In this document: piece by piece, positions 1 to 11,175 of the stretch | Layout of the letters: each line of letters begins with the position of its first letter | How positions within the stretch are numbered: position 1 is the stretch's first letter | Assembly (NCBI GenBank): GCA_032718475.1 | Contig: JAUCBJ010005780.1 | Coordinates: 1 to 39,905, forward strand | Direction of reading: 5' to 3' | Source of the DNA: Nemertoderma westbladi | Lineage: Eukaryota; Xenacoelomorpha; Nemertodermatida; Nemertodermatidae | Length of the DNA: 39,905 bases | Translations under genes and position numbers: made by a program | The notes under the pieces: generated by a model | Told to the model about the DNA's origin: nothing | Databases searched by the model: none | The model's input: the letters and a program-made list of their open reading frames with translations, nothing else

Positions 1-982
1 CGTCCAAGTGGCCGGGAATACCAAACCCGCGGGTTTGGTTCCCGAACCACTTCTCTAACGCTTCTGGCGTCAGATACTCCATGGAAGGTCGATCTCCAAA
101 GTCTCCAATGTTCTGTCGGTATACTCCCTCGAAGATTGCTAATCCCTTTCTGACCATTGATGTGTTATCCAAAGATTGGTTGAAGAACGGGGTTAAGAAA
201 CGCTTCATCACATCGGATTGAATGTCTCCCTTCGATCTGATGTATTGATCTCCTCCAAACACCAACAGATGGCGCTTCAAAACTCTCGCAACTATATCCG
301 TTATCAGGCAAATTACCAGGCAATGAGAAATACTGCAACGAAGCGTGAGGTGGTGCGAAGATGTTCCAATATACCAAAGCTTGCTGCTTGAAATGGGATT
401 TGAACTCATCTCCCGGCGGCGTGTTATATTCACCGTACGCCTCCTCATACTTCTTCTGCGTCTTCAACTTAAAATCCCAATTATACAATAAATGCGCTAT
501 AAAACCCATACCAGTCTTGGCAGAATTTGGGTACTCTCTATTAATCCCAACATCCTGTGACCATAGCAGTACTAGTTTCGTATCGACAAATGGTCTCAGC
601 AATCGGTCCTCCGGGTCCGCCCTAGCATTGAAATCACTCTTTAAATCGCTTTGGACACCTGATCCCACCTTGACATAATCTTGGTTGAGGATCGCCTCCC
701 TAACCTTCTTGGGCAACATCCTCGCATCTATTCGCTCCGCTCCATGCATACCTCCTCGCCTACATACCTCTAGAATCTGCTCCCGGGGATCCTTCCCGCA
801 TCTATATTGGGTCGTTATGATTGGCTCCGGTCTGTCCCGGTCCGCTCTCACGCGCATGAACACGTGGGTTTTACCATCGGCTGCTCGGATTTGGATACAT
901 TTGCTCATCAGGCACTCTTGGTGAGACCCTCCCTCATTATCATAGAACATTAATCGCCAGTCCTCTAATGACTCCTCCGCCT
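1..982 (-). pseudogene. Unrecognised coding region, incomplete at both ends, one frameshift
   Basis: I do not recognise this protein. One minus-strand frame is open from about 982 down to 165, with its only early Met at 948-950. In-frame sequence before that Met still reads like protein (charged, ending EDWR) back to a stop near 985, so the true start may be further upstream or lost. Around 290-320 the protein-like reading moves to another frame, which stays open to base 1 and looks helical and natural; this indicates a one-base indel. The protein is mixed charged and hydrophobic, with no signal peptide or evident membrane segment. Its GC content is clearly higher than the AT-rich flank. It could be a host exon, an internal part of a large DNA transposon, or an endogenous viral gene. 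Nothing here decides which. Confidence 0.5.
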
Positions 983-1036
983 TTAACCGGATTTAACCTA
1001 ATATTGTTTTTTGCTATATTAGATTTCTATTATATT
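983..1036. other. Short AT-rich gap between coding remnant and palindrome
   Basis: No gene is visible. The last 25 bases (ctatattagatttctattat) loosely resemble the satellite segment tctatataagtctattatgg that lies on the far side of the palindrome. This would fit insertion of the palindrome into satellite-like DNA, but the match is weak. Confidence 0.3.
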
Positions 1037-3568
1037 ATAACCCTTAATAATACAACCATTTTTAGGGGGTCGGAGCCCCCCCCCCCCTAATTTTTTTCAA
1101 ATTTCAATAAAATACTACGAAATTTGGTATGATGATAGATCGACACCTTTTCTTACTGGTGGCCTGGCCGGATTTTTCAATTTCTCAGTTATTTCCATAC
1201 AACAAGCCCTTAAAAAAATGTATATTTAGCAATGTTTAACCACCTCCGTAGACTTTATTTTACGTCTTTGAAATGTAATCTGGATATCATTAGAACCGCC
1301 TTCGTCTGTAGATTCCGAATCTGAAAACCGTTTTAAATTTAACCAAAAATTGGTAAAAATATTATCAAAATACTAATGTGTAAATTTAGGGACGTAAATC
1401 GCTATAATAGGGTTGGTGACTCAAAAAAAATTTTCTATAAACACGTTCATAAAATGTAAAAAGGTGTGCTGATCACGAATCTGAAAACCGTTTTTAAATT
1501 CATCGAGTTCCGGCTGAGATTGACGGGTTTATACACAAGCGCGGGAAAATCTTAGTTTAAACGCTCTGATTTACTGTACACTTACTGTTCCACTTTGTCG
1601 CTAGACAACGCTAACAACATTCACTAGCTAACAGCATACAGTTTACTATTGTTTGATGTAGGCTAATTTTAGTTATAAAGATTAAGAATTTATATTATTA
1701 GTTAGACACAACAATGTAATGTTCATTGTTTAAGATTATTTTTATTCGTTTGTAGCGACACTGTAGGGGTTGTCTTCCTTGTATTATAGGCCTACTGTAT
1801 TCACGAATGTTATTAGGGCTACAAGTTTTGGACCTTATTCTTTCTGTAAAAATGCTTTAAACCATCTCCACAGTTTTTTTAATCCTGAAATTTCACATCG
1901 GATTTAAACGCATTTATGATAATATCACAGTGTATTGCGATTATGTTCTAGAACACGATTGATAGCGATACACATACAGTATGTACTATGTTTGTTTATT
2001 TATAGCAACATATTTAGCCATATTAAACCCACACATAACCAACGAATGCGGATATATTTAAAAATATTGAAACACCATGAGCACGAAATGAGAGTAAAAA
2101 TAAATAGGAAATTGAAAGAGAATAATGGTCCAAATTTATTGAACTCACCTGTGTTCGCACACAGCAACACAACATTGAAAAAGAACTTGAAAAAATAGTT
2201 TACCTGGATTTGTTCTACTTGAGTTCATGCAAATTGGGAACAAAACACGTTCTTATTGAACGGTGATATTTCGCCATGTTTGTGTTGCTGTCAGTGTGCG
2301 AAACTGCAAACACAGCTGATTGATAAAGTTGATAGATAAAGTTGGACCTTATATTTTCTTTCAATTTCCTATTTATTTTTACTATGTTTCAATATTATTA
2401 AATATATCCGCATTCATTGGTTGTGTGTGGGTTAATTTTAATATAGCTAATATGTTGCTATAAACAAACATAGGTATAGCTATCCATCACCACCGTGTTC
2501 TAGAACATAATCGGAATACACTGTGATTATTCATAAATGCGTTTCAAATCCGATGTGAAATAATTTCAGGTTTAAAAAAACTGTGGAGATGGATTATTAC
2601 CATTATTACAGAAAGAATAAAGTCCAAAACTGGTATGTAGCCCTAATAACATTCGTGAATACAGTACGGTAGGCCTATAATAATAGGAAGACAACCCCTA
2701 CAGTGCCGCTACAAACGAATAAAAATAATCTTAATCAATGAACATTACATTGTTGTTTCAAACTAATAATATAAATTTCTTAATCTTTATAACTAAAATT
2801 AGCCTACATCAAACAATAGTAAACTGTATGCTGTTAGCTAGTGAATGTTGTTAGCGTTGCCTAGCGACAAAGTGGAACAGTAAGTGGTACAGTAAATCAG
2901 AGCGTTTAAACTAAGATTTTCCCGCGCTTGTGTATTAACCCGTCAATCTCAGCCGGAACTGGATAAATTTAAAAACAGTTTTCAGATTCGTGATCAGCAC
3001 ACCTTTTTACATTTTATGAACGTGTTTATAGAAATTTTTTTTTTGAGTCACCAACCCTATTCTGATGTTTGTTGTCTTTATTCTAGAATAGTAATTATTA
3101 TTTAGCTGAGCGTTTAAAACTCTCCATCTTGTTTTTTCATTACCCATAATTAATATTCTAGAATTGATTAAAAAAAACATTAGAATTATAGCGATTTACG
3201 TCACAAAATTTTACACCTTAGTATTTTGATAATATCTCTGGAAGTTATTGATGAATTTACCACGGGTTTCAGATTCGGAATCTGCAGATGAAGGCGGATC
3301 TAATAATATCTAGAATTCATTCCAAAGACGAAAAATAAATCCGACGGAGATGGCTAAATATTGCGAAATAGACGATTTTTAACGGCTTGTTGTATCGAAA
3401 TAGCTCATAAATTAAAAAATCCGGCCAGGCCACCAGTAAGAAAAGGTGTCGATCTATCATCATTCCAAATTTCATAGCATTTTATTGAAATTTGAAAAAA
3501 AATTAGGGGGGGGGGGGGGGGGGGCTCCGACCCCCTAAACATGGTTGTTGTACTGTATTAAGGGTTAT
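1037..3568. repeat. 2.5-kb imperfect palindrome (foldback-type element)
   Basis: The sequence from 1037 (ataacccttaat) reads as the reverse complement of the sequence ending at 3568 (attaagggttat), and the match can be followed through nearly the whole length. Anchors include ggggtcggagcccc near 1066 against ggggctccgacccc near 3521. Others are the gatcgacaccttttcttac block near 1139 against its complement near 3440, and the ttctagaacac block near 1945 against its complement near 2500. The arms are about 1.15 and 1.32 kb, and the unpaired centre is roughly 2189-2248. The arms differ by point changes, a C12 run against a G19 run, and a 126-bp insertion in the right arm. No transposase ORF lies inside; the longest ORF (1935-2198) is featureless. 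The structure fits a foldback transposon or an inverted duplication. Confidence 0.85.
3061..3186. mobile_element. 126-bp MITE-like insertion in the right palindrome arm
   Basis: The left arm reads straight through ccctattatagcg (as reverse complement). In the right arm this site is split after ccctat and resumes at tatagcg. The inserted piece begins tctgatgttt and ends aaacattaga, which are inverted repeats with one mismatch, and contains an inner pair of ttctagaat motifs. A 2-3 bp target duplication (AT or ATT) fits both edges. There is no coding capacity. Confidence 0.65.
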
Positions 3569-6500
3569 GATGTATATAAGTCTATTATGGTAGGCAGGAT
3601 ATATTGGAGGTTATCCTTTGATGTAATAATCGCTGTTTTAGTCTATATAAGTCTATGATAGGCAGGATTCATTGGAGTTATCCTTTGATGTAATAATCGC
3701 TGTTCTAGTCTATATAAGTCTATGATAGGCAGGATGCATTGGAGTTATCCTTTGATGATAATAATCGCTATTTTAGTCTATATAAGTCTATGATAGGCAG
3801 GATGCACTGGAGTTATCCTTTGATGATAATAATCACTATTTTAGTCTATATAAGTCTATGGTAGGCAGGATGTATTGGAGTTATCCTTTGATGATAATAA
3901 TCACTATTAGTCTATATAAGTCTATGATAGGCAGGATGCACTGGAGTTATCCTTTGATGATAATAATCACTATTTTAGTCTATATAAGTCTATGGTAGGC
4001 AGGATGTATTGGAGTTATCCTTTGATGATAATAATCGCTATTTTAGTCTATATAAGTCTATGGTAGGCAGGATGCACTGGAGTTATCCTTTGATGATAAT
4101 AATCACTATTTTAGTCTATATAAGTCTATGGTAGGCAGGATGCATTGGAGTTATCCTTTGATGATAATAATCACTATTAGTCTATATAAGTCTATTATGA
4201 TAGGCAGGATGCATTGGAGTTATCCTTTGATGTAATAATCGCTGTTTTATTCTATTTAAGTCTATGGTAGGCAGGATGCATTGGCAGTTATCCTTTGATG
4301 ATAATAATCGCTATTTTAGTCTATATAAGTCTATGATAGGCAGGATGCATTGGAGTTATCCTGTGATGATAATAATCACTATTACTCTATATAAGTCTAT
4401 GGTAGGCAGGATGCATTGGAGTTATCCTTTGATGATAATAATCGCTATTTTAGTCTATATAAGTCTATGATAGGCAGGATGCATTGGAGTTATCCTTTGA
4501 TGATAATAATCACTATTAGTCTATATAAGTCTATTATGATAGGCAGGATTCATTGGAGTTATCCTTTGATGATAATAATCGCTATTTTAGTCTATATAAG
4601 TCTATGATAGGCAGGATGCATTGGAGTTATCCTGTGATGATAATAATCACTATTACTCTATATAAGTCTATGGTAGGCAGGATGCATTGGAGTTATCCTT
4701 TGATGATAATAATCGCTATTTTAGTCTATATAAGTCTATGGTAGGCAGGATGCATTGGAGTTATCCTTTGATGATAATAATCGCTATTTTAGTCTATATA
4801 AGTCTATGGTAGGCAGGATTCATTGGAGTTATCCTTTGATGATAATAATCGCTATTTTAGTCTATATAATTCTATGATAGGCAGGATGCATTGGAGTTAT
4901 CCTGTGATGATAATAATCACTATTACTCTATATAAGTCTATGGTAGGCAGGATGCATTGGAGTTATCCTTTGATGATAATAATCGCTATTTTAGTCTATA
5001 TAAGTCTATGGTAGGCAGGATGCATTGGCAGTTATCCTGTGATGATAATAATCGCTATTTTAGTCTATATAAGTCTATGGTAGGCAGGATGCATTGGAGT
5101 TATCCTTTGATGATAATAATCGCTATTTTAGTCTATATAAGTCTATGGTAGGCAGGATGCTTTGGAGTTATCCTTTGATGATAATAATCGCTATTACTCT
5201 ATATAAGTCTATGGTAGGCAGGATGCATTGGCAGTTATCCTGTGATGATAATAATCGCTATTTTAGTCTATATAAGTCTATGGTAGGCAGGATGCTTTGG
5301 AGTTATCCTTTGATGATAATAATCGCTATTTTAGTCTATATAAGTCTATGATAGGCAGGATGCATTGGAGTTATCCTGTGATGATAATAATCACTATTAC
5401 TCTATATAAGTCTATGGTAGGCAGGATGCATTGGAGTTATCCTTTGATGATAATAATCGCTATTTTAGTCTATATAAGTCTATGGTAGGCAGGATGCTTT
5501 GGAGTTATCCTTTGATGATAATAATCGCTATTTTAGTCTATATAAGTCTATGGTAGGCAGGATGTATTGGAGTTATCCTTTGATGATAATAATCGCTATT
5601 TTACTCTATATAAGTCTATGATAGGCAGGATGCATTGGAGTTATCCTGTGATGATAATAATCACTATTACTCTATATAAGTCTATGGTAGGCAGGATGCA
5701 TTGGAGTTATCCTTTGATGATAATAATCGCTATTTTAGTCTATATAAGTCTATGGTAGGCAGGATGCATTGGAGTTATCCTTTGATGATAATAATCGCTA
5801 TTTTAGTCTATATTAGTCTATGGTAGGCAGGATGCTTTGGAGTTATCCTTTGATGATAATAATCGCTATTTTAGTCTATATAAGTCTATGGTAGGCAGGA
5901 TGCATTGGAGTTATCCTTTGATGATAATAATCGCTATTTTAGTCTATATAAGTCTATGATAGGCAGGATGCATTGGAGTTATCCTGTGATGATAATAATC
6001 ACTATTACTCTATATAAGTCTATGGTAGGCAGGATGCATTGGAGTTATCCTTTGATGATAATAATCGCTATTTTAGTCTATATAAGTCTATGGTAGGCAG
6101 GATGCTTTGGAGTTATCCTTTGATGATAATAATCGCTATTTTAGTCTATATAAGTCTATGGTAGGCAGGATGCATTGGAGTTATCCTTTGATGTAATAAT
6201 CGCTGTTTTAGTCTATATAAGTCTATGGTAGGCAGGATGCATTGGAGTTATCCTGTGATGATAATAATCACTATTAGTCTATATAAGTCTATTATGATAG
6301 GCAGGATGCATTGGAGTTATCCTTTGATGATAATAATCGCTATTTTAGTCTATATAAGTCTATGGTAGGCAGGATGCATTGGAGTTATCCTTTGATGTAA
6401 TAATCGCTGTTTTAGTCTATATAAGTCTATGGTAGGCAGGATGCATTGGAGTTATCCTTTGATGATAATAATCGCTATTTTAGTCTATATAAGTCTATGG

Positions 6501-9363
6501 TAGGCAGGATGCATTGGAGTTATCCTTTGATGTAATAATCGCTGTTTTAGTCTATATAAGTCTATGGTAGGCAGGATGCATTGGAGTTATCCTTTGATGA
6601 TAATAATCGCTATTTTAGTCTATATAAGTCTATGATAGGCAGGATGCATTGGAGTTATCCTGTGATGATAATAATCACTATTAGTCTATATAAGTCTATG
6701 GTAGGCAGGATGCTTTGGAGTTATCCTTTGATGATAATAATCGCTATTTTAGTCTATATAAGTCTATGGTAGGCAGGATGCTTTGGAGTTATCCTTTGAT
6801 GATAATAATCGCTATTTTAGTCTATATAAGTCTATGGTAGGCAGGATGCATTGGAGTTATCCTTTGATGATAATAATCGCTATTTTAGTCTATATAAGTC
6901 TATGGTAGGCAGGATGCATTGGAGTTATCCTTTGATGATAATAATCGCTATTTTAGTCTATATAAGTCTATGGTAGGCAGGATGCATTGGAGTTATCCTT
7001 TGATGATAATAATCGCTATTTTAGTCTATATAAGTCTATGGTAGGCAGGATGCATTGGAGTTATCCTTTGATGATAATAATCGCTATTTTAGTCTATATA
7101 AGTCTATGGTAGGCAGGATGCATTGGAGTTATCCTTTGATGTAATAATCGCTGTTTTAGTCTATATAAGTCTATGGTAGGCAGGATGCATTGGAGTTATC
7201 CTTTGATGATAATAATCGCTATTTTAGTCTATATAAGTCTATGGTAGGCAGGATGCTTTGGAGTTATCCTTTGATGATAATAATCGCTATTTTAGTCTAT
7301 ATAAGTCTATGTATGGTAGGCAGGATGCATTGGAGTTATCCTTTGATGATAATAATCGCTATTTTAGTCTATATAAGTCTATGGTAGGCAGGATGCATTG
7401 GAGTTATCCTTTGATGATAATAATCGCTATTTTAGTCTATATAAGTCTATGGTAGGCAGGATGCTTTGGAGTTATCCTTTGATGATAATAATCGCTATTT
7501 TAGTCTATATAAGTCTATGGTAGGCAGGATGCATTGGAGTTATCCTTTGATGATAATAATCGCTATTTTAGTCTATATAAGTCTATGGTAGGCAGGATGC
7601 TTTGGAGTTATCCTTTGATGATAATAATCGCTATTTTAGTCTATATAAGTCTATGGTAGGCAGGATGCTTTGGAGTTATCCTTTGATGATAATAATCGCT
7701 ATTTTAGTCTATATAAGTCTATGGTAGGCAGGATGCTTTGGAGTTATCCTTTGATGATAATAATCGCTATTTTAGTCTATATAAGTCTATGGTAGGCAGG
7801 ATGCTTTGGAGTTATCCTTTGATGATAATAATCGCTATTTTAGTCTATATAAGTCTATGGTAGGCAGGATGCATTGGAGTTATCCTTTGATGATAATAAT
7901 CGCTATTTTAGTCTATATAAGTCTATGGTAGGCAGGATGCTTTGGAGTTATCCTTTGATGATAATAATCGCTATTTTAGTCTATATAAGTCTATGGTAGG
8001 CAGGATGCATTGGAGTTATCCTTTGATGATAATAATCGCTACTTTAGTCTATATAAGTCTATGGTAGGCAGGATGCATTGGAGTTATCCTTTGATGATAA
8101 TAATCGCTATTTTAGTCTATATAAGTCTATGGTAGGCAGGATGCTTTGGAGTTATCCTTTGATGATAATAATCGCTATTTTAGTCTATATAAGTCTATGA
8201 TAGGCAGGATGCAGTGGAGTTATCCTTTGATGATAATAATCACTATTTTAGTCTATATAAGTCTATGGTAGGCAGGATGCATTGGAGTTATCCTTTGATG
8301 ATAATAATCGCTATTTTAGTCTATATAAGTCTATGGTAGGCAGGATGCTTTGGAGTTATCCTTTGATGATAATAATCGCTATTTTAGTCTATATAAGTCT
8401 ATGATAGGCAGGATGCACTGGAGTTATCCTTTGATGATAATAATCGCTATTTTAGTCTATATAAGTCTATGTATGGTAGGCAGGATGCATTGGAGTTATC
8501 CTTTGATGATAATAATCGCTACTTTAGTCTATATAAGTCTATGGTAGGCAGGATGCTTTGGAGTTATCCTTTGATGATAATAATCGCTATTTTAGTCTAT
8601 ATAAGTCTATGTATGGTAGGCAGGATGCATTGGAGTTATCCTTTGATGATAATAATCGCTACTTTAGTCTATATAAGTCTATGGTAGGCAGGATGCTTTG
8701 GAGTTATCCTTTGATGATAATAATCGCTATTTTAGTCTATATAAGTCTATGTATGGTAGGCAGGATGCATTGGAGTTATCCTTTGATGATAATAATCGCT
8801 ATTTTAGTCTATATAAGTCTATGGTAGGCAGGATGCATTGGAGTTATCCTTTGATGATAATAATCACTATTAGTCTATATAAGTCTATTATGATAGGCAG
8901 GATTCATTGGAGTTATCCTTTGATGATAATAATCGCTATTTTAGTCTATATAAGTCTATGATAGGCAGGATACATTGGAGTTATCCTGTGATGATAATAA
9001 TCACTATTACTCTATATAAGTCTATGGTAGGCAGGATGCATTGGAGTTATCCTTTGATGATAATAATCGCTATTTTAGTCTATATAAGTCTATGGTAGGC
9101 AGGATGCATTGGAGTTATCCTTTGATGATAATAATCGCTATTTTAGTCTATATAAGTCTATGATAGGCAGGATGCATTGGAGTTATCCTGTGATGATAAT
9201 AATCACTATTAGTCTATATAAGTCTATTATGATAGGCAGGATGCATTGGAGTTATCCTTTGATGATAATAATCGCTATTTTAGTCTATATAAGTCTATGG
9301 TAGGCAGGATGCTTTGGAGTTATCCTTTGATGATAATAATCGCTATTTTAGTCTATATAAGTT
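3569..9363. repeat. 68-bp satellite array, about 85 copies
   Basis: A head-to-tail array with monomer tctatggtaggcaggatgca followed by a conserved remainder, modal length 68 bp. Frequent variants are gcattgg or gctttgg, tctatgata or tctatggta, +3 (tctattatgatagg), +4 (tctatgtatggtagg), -1 (gatgtaataatcgctg) and -3 (cactattag). Monomers near the left edge (3569-4260) are the most diverged. The block from about 6700 to 8340 is nearly uniform, as expected if unequal exchange homogenises the interior. Each monomer holds tatataag, a TATA-like word. Short ORFs through the array are frame artefacts, since 68 is not a multiple of 3. Confidence 0.97.
8402..8830. repeat. Higher-order dimer within the satellite
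   Basis: The four-base variant gtatggtagg occurs at 8471, 8611 and 8751, exactly 140 bp apart. It is coupled to the neighbouring cgctactttag and gctttgg variants. The repeating unit here is therefore a 68 + 72 bp dimer, amplified about three times. A lone copy of the variant sits at 7311. Confidence 0.85.
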
Positions 9364-9610
9364 TGCGAGAGGATAGAGAAAGAAAGAGGGCGGGGAAGCG
9401 TATGCGGGATGATATGCATGCCCGGTTGCTGGGGCTTATGCAATATCAGGCCAAACAGAAACGCCGATTAGAACTGGCGTAGTTGGGGCTATCTGAGAGT
9501 GAGGCTGGCTCGGGTAGTATTTACGAGGAGCCAGAGGTTATAGAAACGTTTGTTAATGCCCCATTTACAGGGACTGGACAACAGACCCAAGACTGGTGTA
9601 GCCGTACGGG
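9364..9610 (+). pseudogene. BEL/Pao leader ORF, C-terminal part (copy 1)
   Basis: The translation is charged (RERKRAGKRMRDDMH) and continues through a conserved stretch containing SIYEEP and TGTGQQTQ. It matches the leader of copy 2 (32170-32407), so the reading frame was used at protein level. A TAG at 9480-9482 interrupts it where copy 2 has AAA. The frame ends in TAA right after the first short G run (9611-9617). The upstream portion has been replaced by satellite. Function is unknown; the leader precedes gag and could be a coiled-coil gag extension. Confidence 0.6.
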
Positions 9611-10242
9611 CGGGGGGGTATAACAATACGTTAGAAAACGTTAATATTAATAGTACCGTAGTAGATAACCCTAACCAAACTTTCATTGCAGGAAGTAATA
9701 TTTTGCCCGATAATAGTAATTTAAATCCGAACGACCCTAATCTAAAAGTACATAGTAATCCAAATAATTCAAATAATAATCTAGATCCGAATATACAAAA
9801 TAATTCAAATAATTTAAATTTAAATACGCAAAATAATCTAAATAATCATTTTACTTCAAACGAACAAAATAATCCCGATTCTAATTCAAATATACAGAAT
9901 AATTTAAATAATAGTCCGAATTCAGCAGATAATAATTCTAATAATTTAAATAATTCAGAAAATAATATTAAAAATGGTGCTATTAATATAAACGCGGCAA
10001 ATGTAGATGGCCCGGCAAACGAGAGCCTGTTAGGCCACGTAGTTAGTATGCAGGGAGTGGCGGGGTTGAGTCAACCCGACAGGAGCCTGCCAGGCAGCGC
10101 AGTGATAGAGGGAGAGGCGGGGGTGAATAGACCCAGTCGCAGTAGAGATAGTGCGTCGACTAGAGGGGTGCGCAGAGGCAAAGTGAGAGATAGTGAAGCG
10201 ATAGGTGGCGAGTGGGGGGGGGGGGGGGGGGGGGGGCTATAG
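9611..10242 (+). CDS. Asn-rich low-complexity module of gag leader (copy 1)
   Basis: After the first G run the protein-like frame is NNTLENVNIN and onward, shared with copy 2 (NDNTFNGNVNIN). About 130 residues are mostly Asn with Ser, Leu, Pro and Gln, followed by an Arg/Ser-rich tail and a Gly run encoded by G23 (10214-10236), with a stop 6 nt after it. Prion-like Asn-rich stretches are typical of self-assembling or RNA-granule proteins; a role in particle assembly is my inference. The part of this ORF before 9611 (from 9550) is out of frame with the conserved leader and is probably not the real start. Confidence 0.55.
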
Positions 10243-10287
10243 GAGCCCTACAAAGAGAGATTAGCGGCAGTTAATGGGGGGGGGGGG

Positions 10288-11175
10288 CAGAGAGTGTCCC
10301 ACAGGCGTCGGCGGATAATGCGCGGGGCGAATTAGATGAACCGCAGCACCCGGCGATGGAGAATAGTAGGGGGATTACGAATATCCCCAGCGGTGTGCGA
10401 CCGGGTAGAGAGAGAGAGGTTGGCGTCGCGAGAGGGCGAGCGACGAGACGTCGAGCCCAGTCAGAAGAGGGAAGAAGAACAGTGGAGTTTAACCGGGAGG
10501 TCAACGAGAGAACTCGCGAGCGGGGACGCTACACTGCAGAGAGAAGAAGAGAAGAGAGTAGAAGAAGTGTCATTGCGAGCGACAGGAGAGCGAGGACGGA
10601 TAGCGAGCCATCGGTAGTAGAGATGGAGTTTGAGAGTCGGTGGGGTCGAACTCCGGGAGATTGCCGTCGTCCCGGAGAGACGCAACCTGGCGAGGTGTAC
10701 TATACGCCGAGAGAGGGGTACAGGGCGTACCGGTACGAGAATAAAAGAGGGGATCGAAGAGAAACTTCCCGACGGGATATAGCTACTGATCGAGGATACG
10801 TTAGCCGCGGGGAGGACTTCTTGGATTATTCGAGAAGGTTAAACTTCGGTCCGGAGGGACACATACAGACTGCAGGACATACTGTAGGCCTTACTGCACA
10901 TACTATAGGCCATGCTGGGAGAGATAGTGTAGGCGATAGGGTAGCGCGGACGATGGGATTAAACCCGGAAGTCGCGGTGTACATACCGGTAGGTAGGCCA
11001 GAAGTGGATAGGCCTATACCGGTACCAGCACAGCAGTATGACTATAGCATGCAGGGACATAACATATATCCAGGGGAGGGGAGAGTTATTGCGGATAGGT
11101 GTATGGGCCCCAATATATTAACAGCAACCCCAGTACCAAACATACCACCGGTGGGGGGGGGGGGGGGGGGGGGGG
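10288..11175 (+). CDS. Arg/Glu-rich gag module with HTxGLxAHTIGHAG motif (copy 1)
   Basis: A third module, in a different frame from the Asn-rich one. Its first 110 residues are Arg/Glu-rich (REREVGVARGRATRRR and onward). A Tyr/Arg-rich part follows, containing PGETQPGEVYYTPREGYRAY, RRLNFGPEGHIQTAGHT, AHTIGHAGRDSVGDRV and YIPVGRPE. The same landmarks occur in copy 2 (33524-33925) with many synonymous differences, so selection acted on the protein. It ends in a Gly run encoded by G23 (11153-11175), with TGA 6 nt later. I know no named domain for the HTxGLxAHTIGHAG block. The basic composition suggests nucleic-acid binding or assembly. Confidence 0.6.

Noticed and set aside
1935-2198. 87-aa ORF near the palindrome centre
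   Set aside because: No protein features, and the opposite arm does not preserve the frame.
3569-9363. CRISPR-like regular array
   Set aside because: There are no unique spacers; the whole unit repeats, as in a satellite, and the context is eukaryotic.
4264-9482. Many overlapping 60-90 aa ORFs with repeating peptide (HWSYPLMIII, ELSFDDNNRYF)
   Set aside because: They are translations of the 68-bp satellite in rotating frames, with no start, stop or composition evidence of coding.
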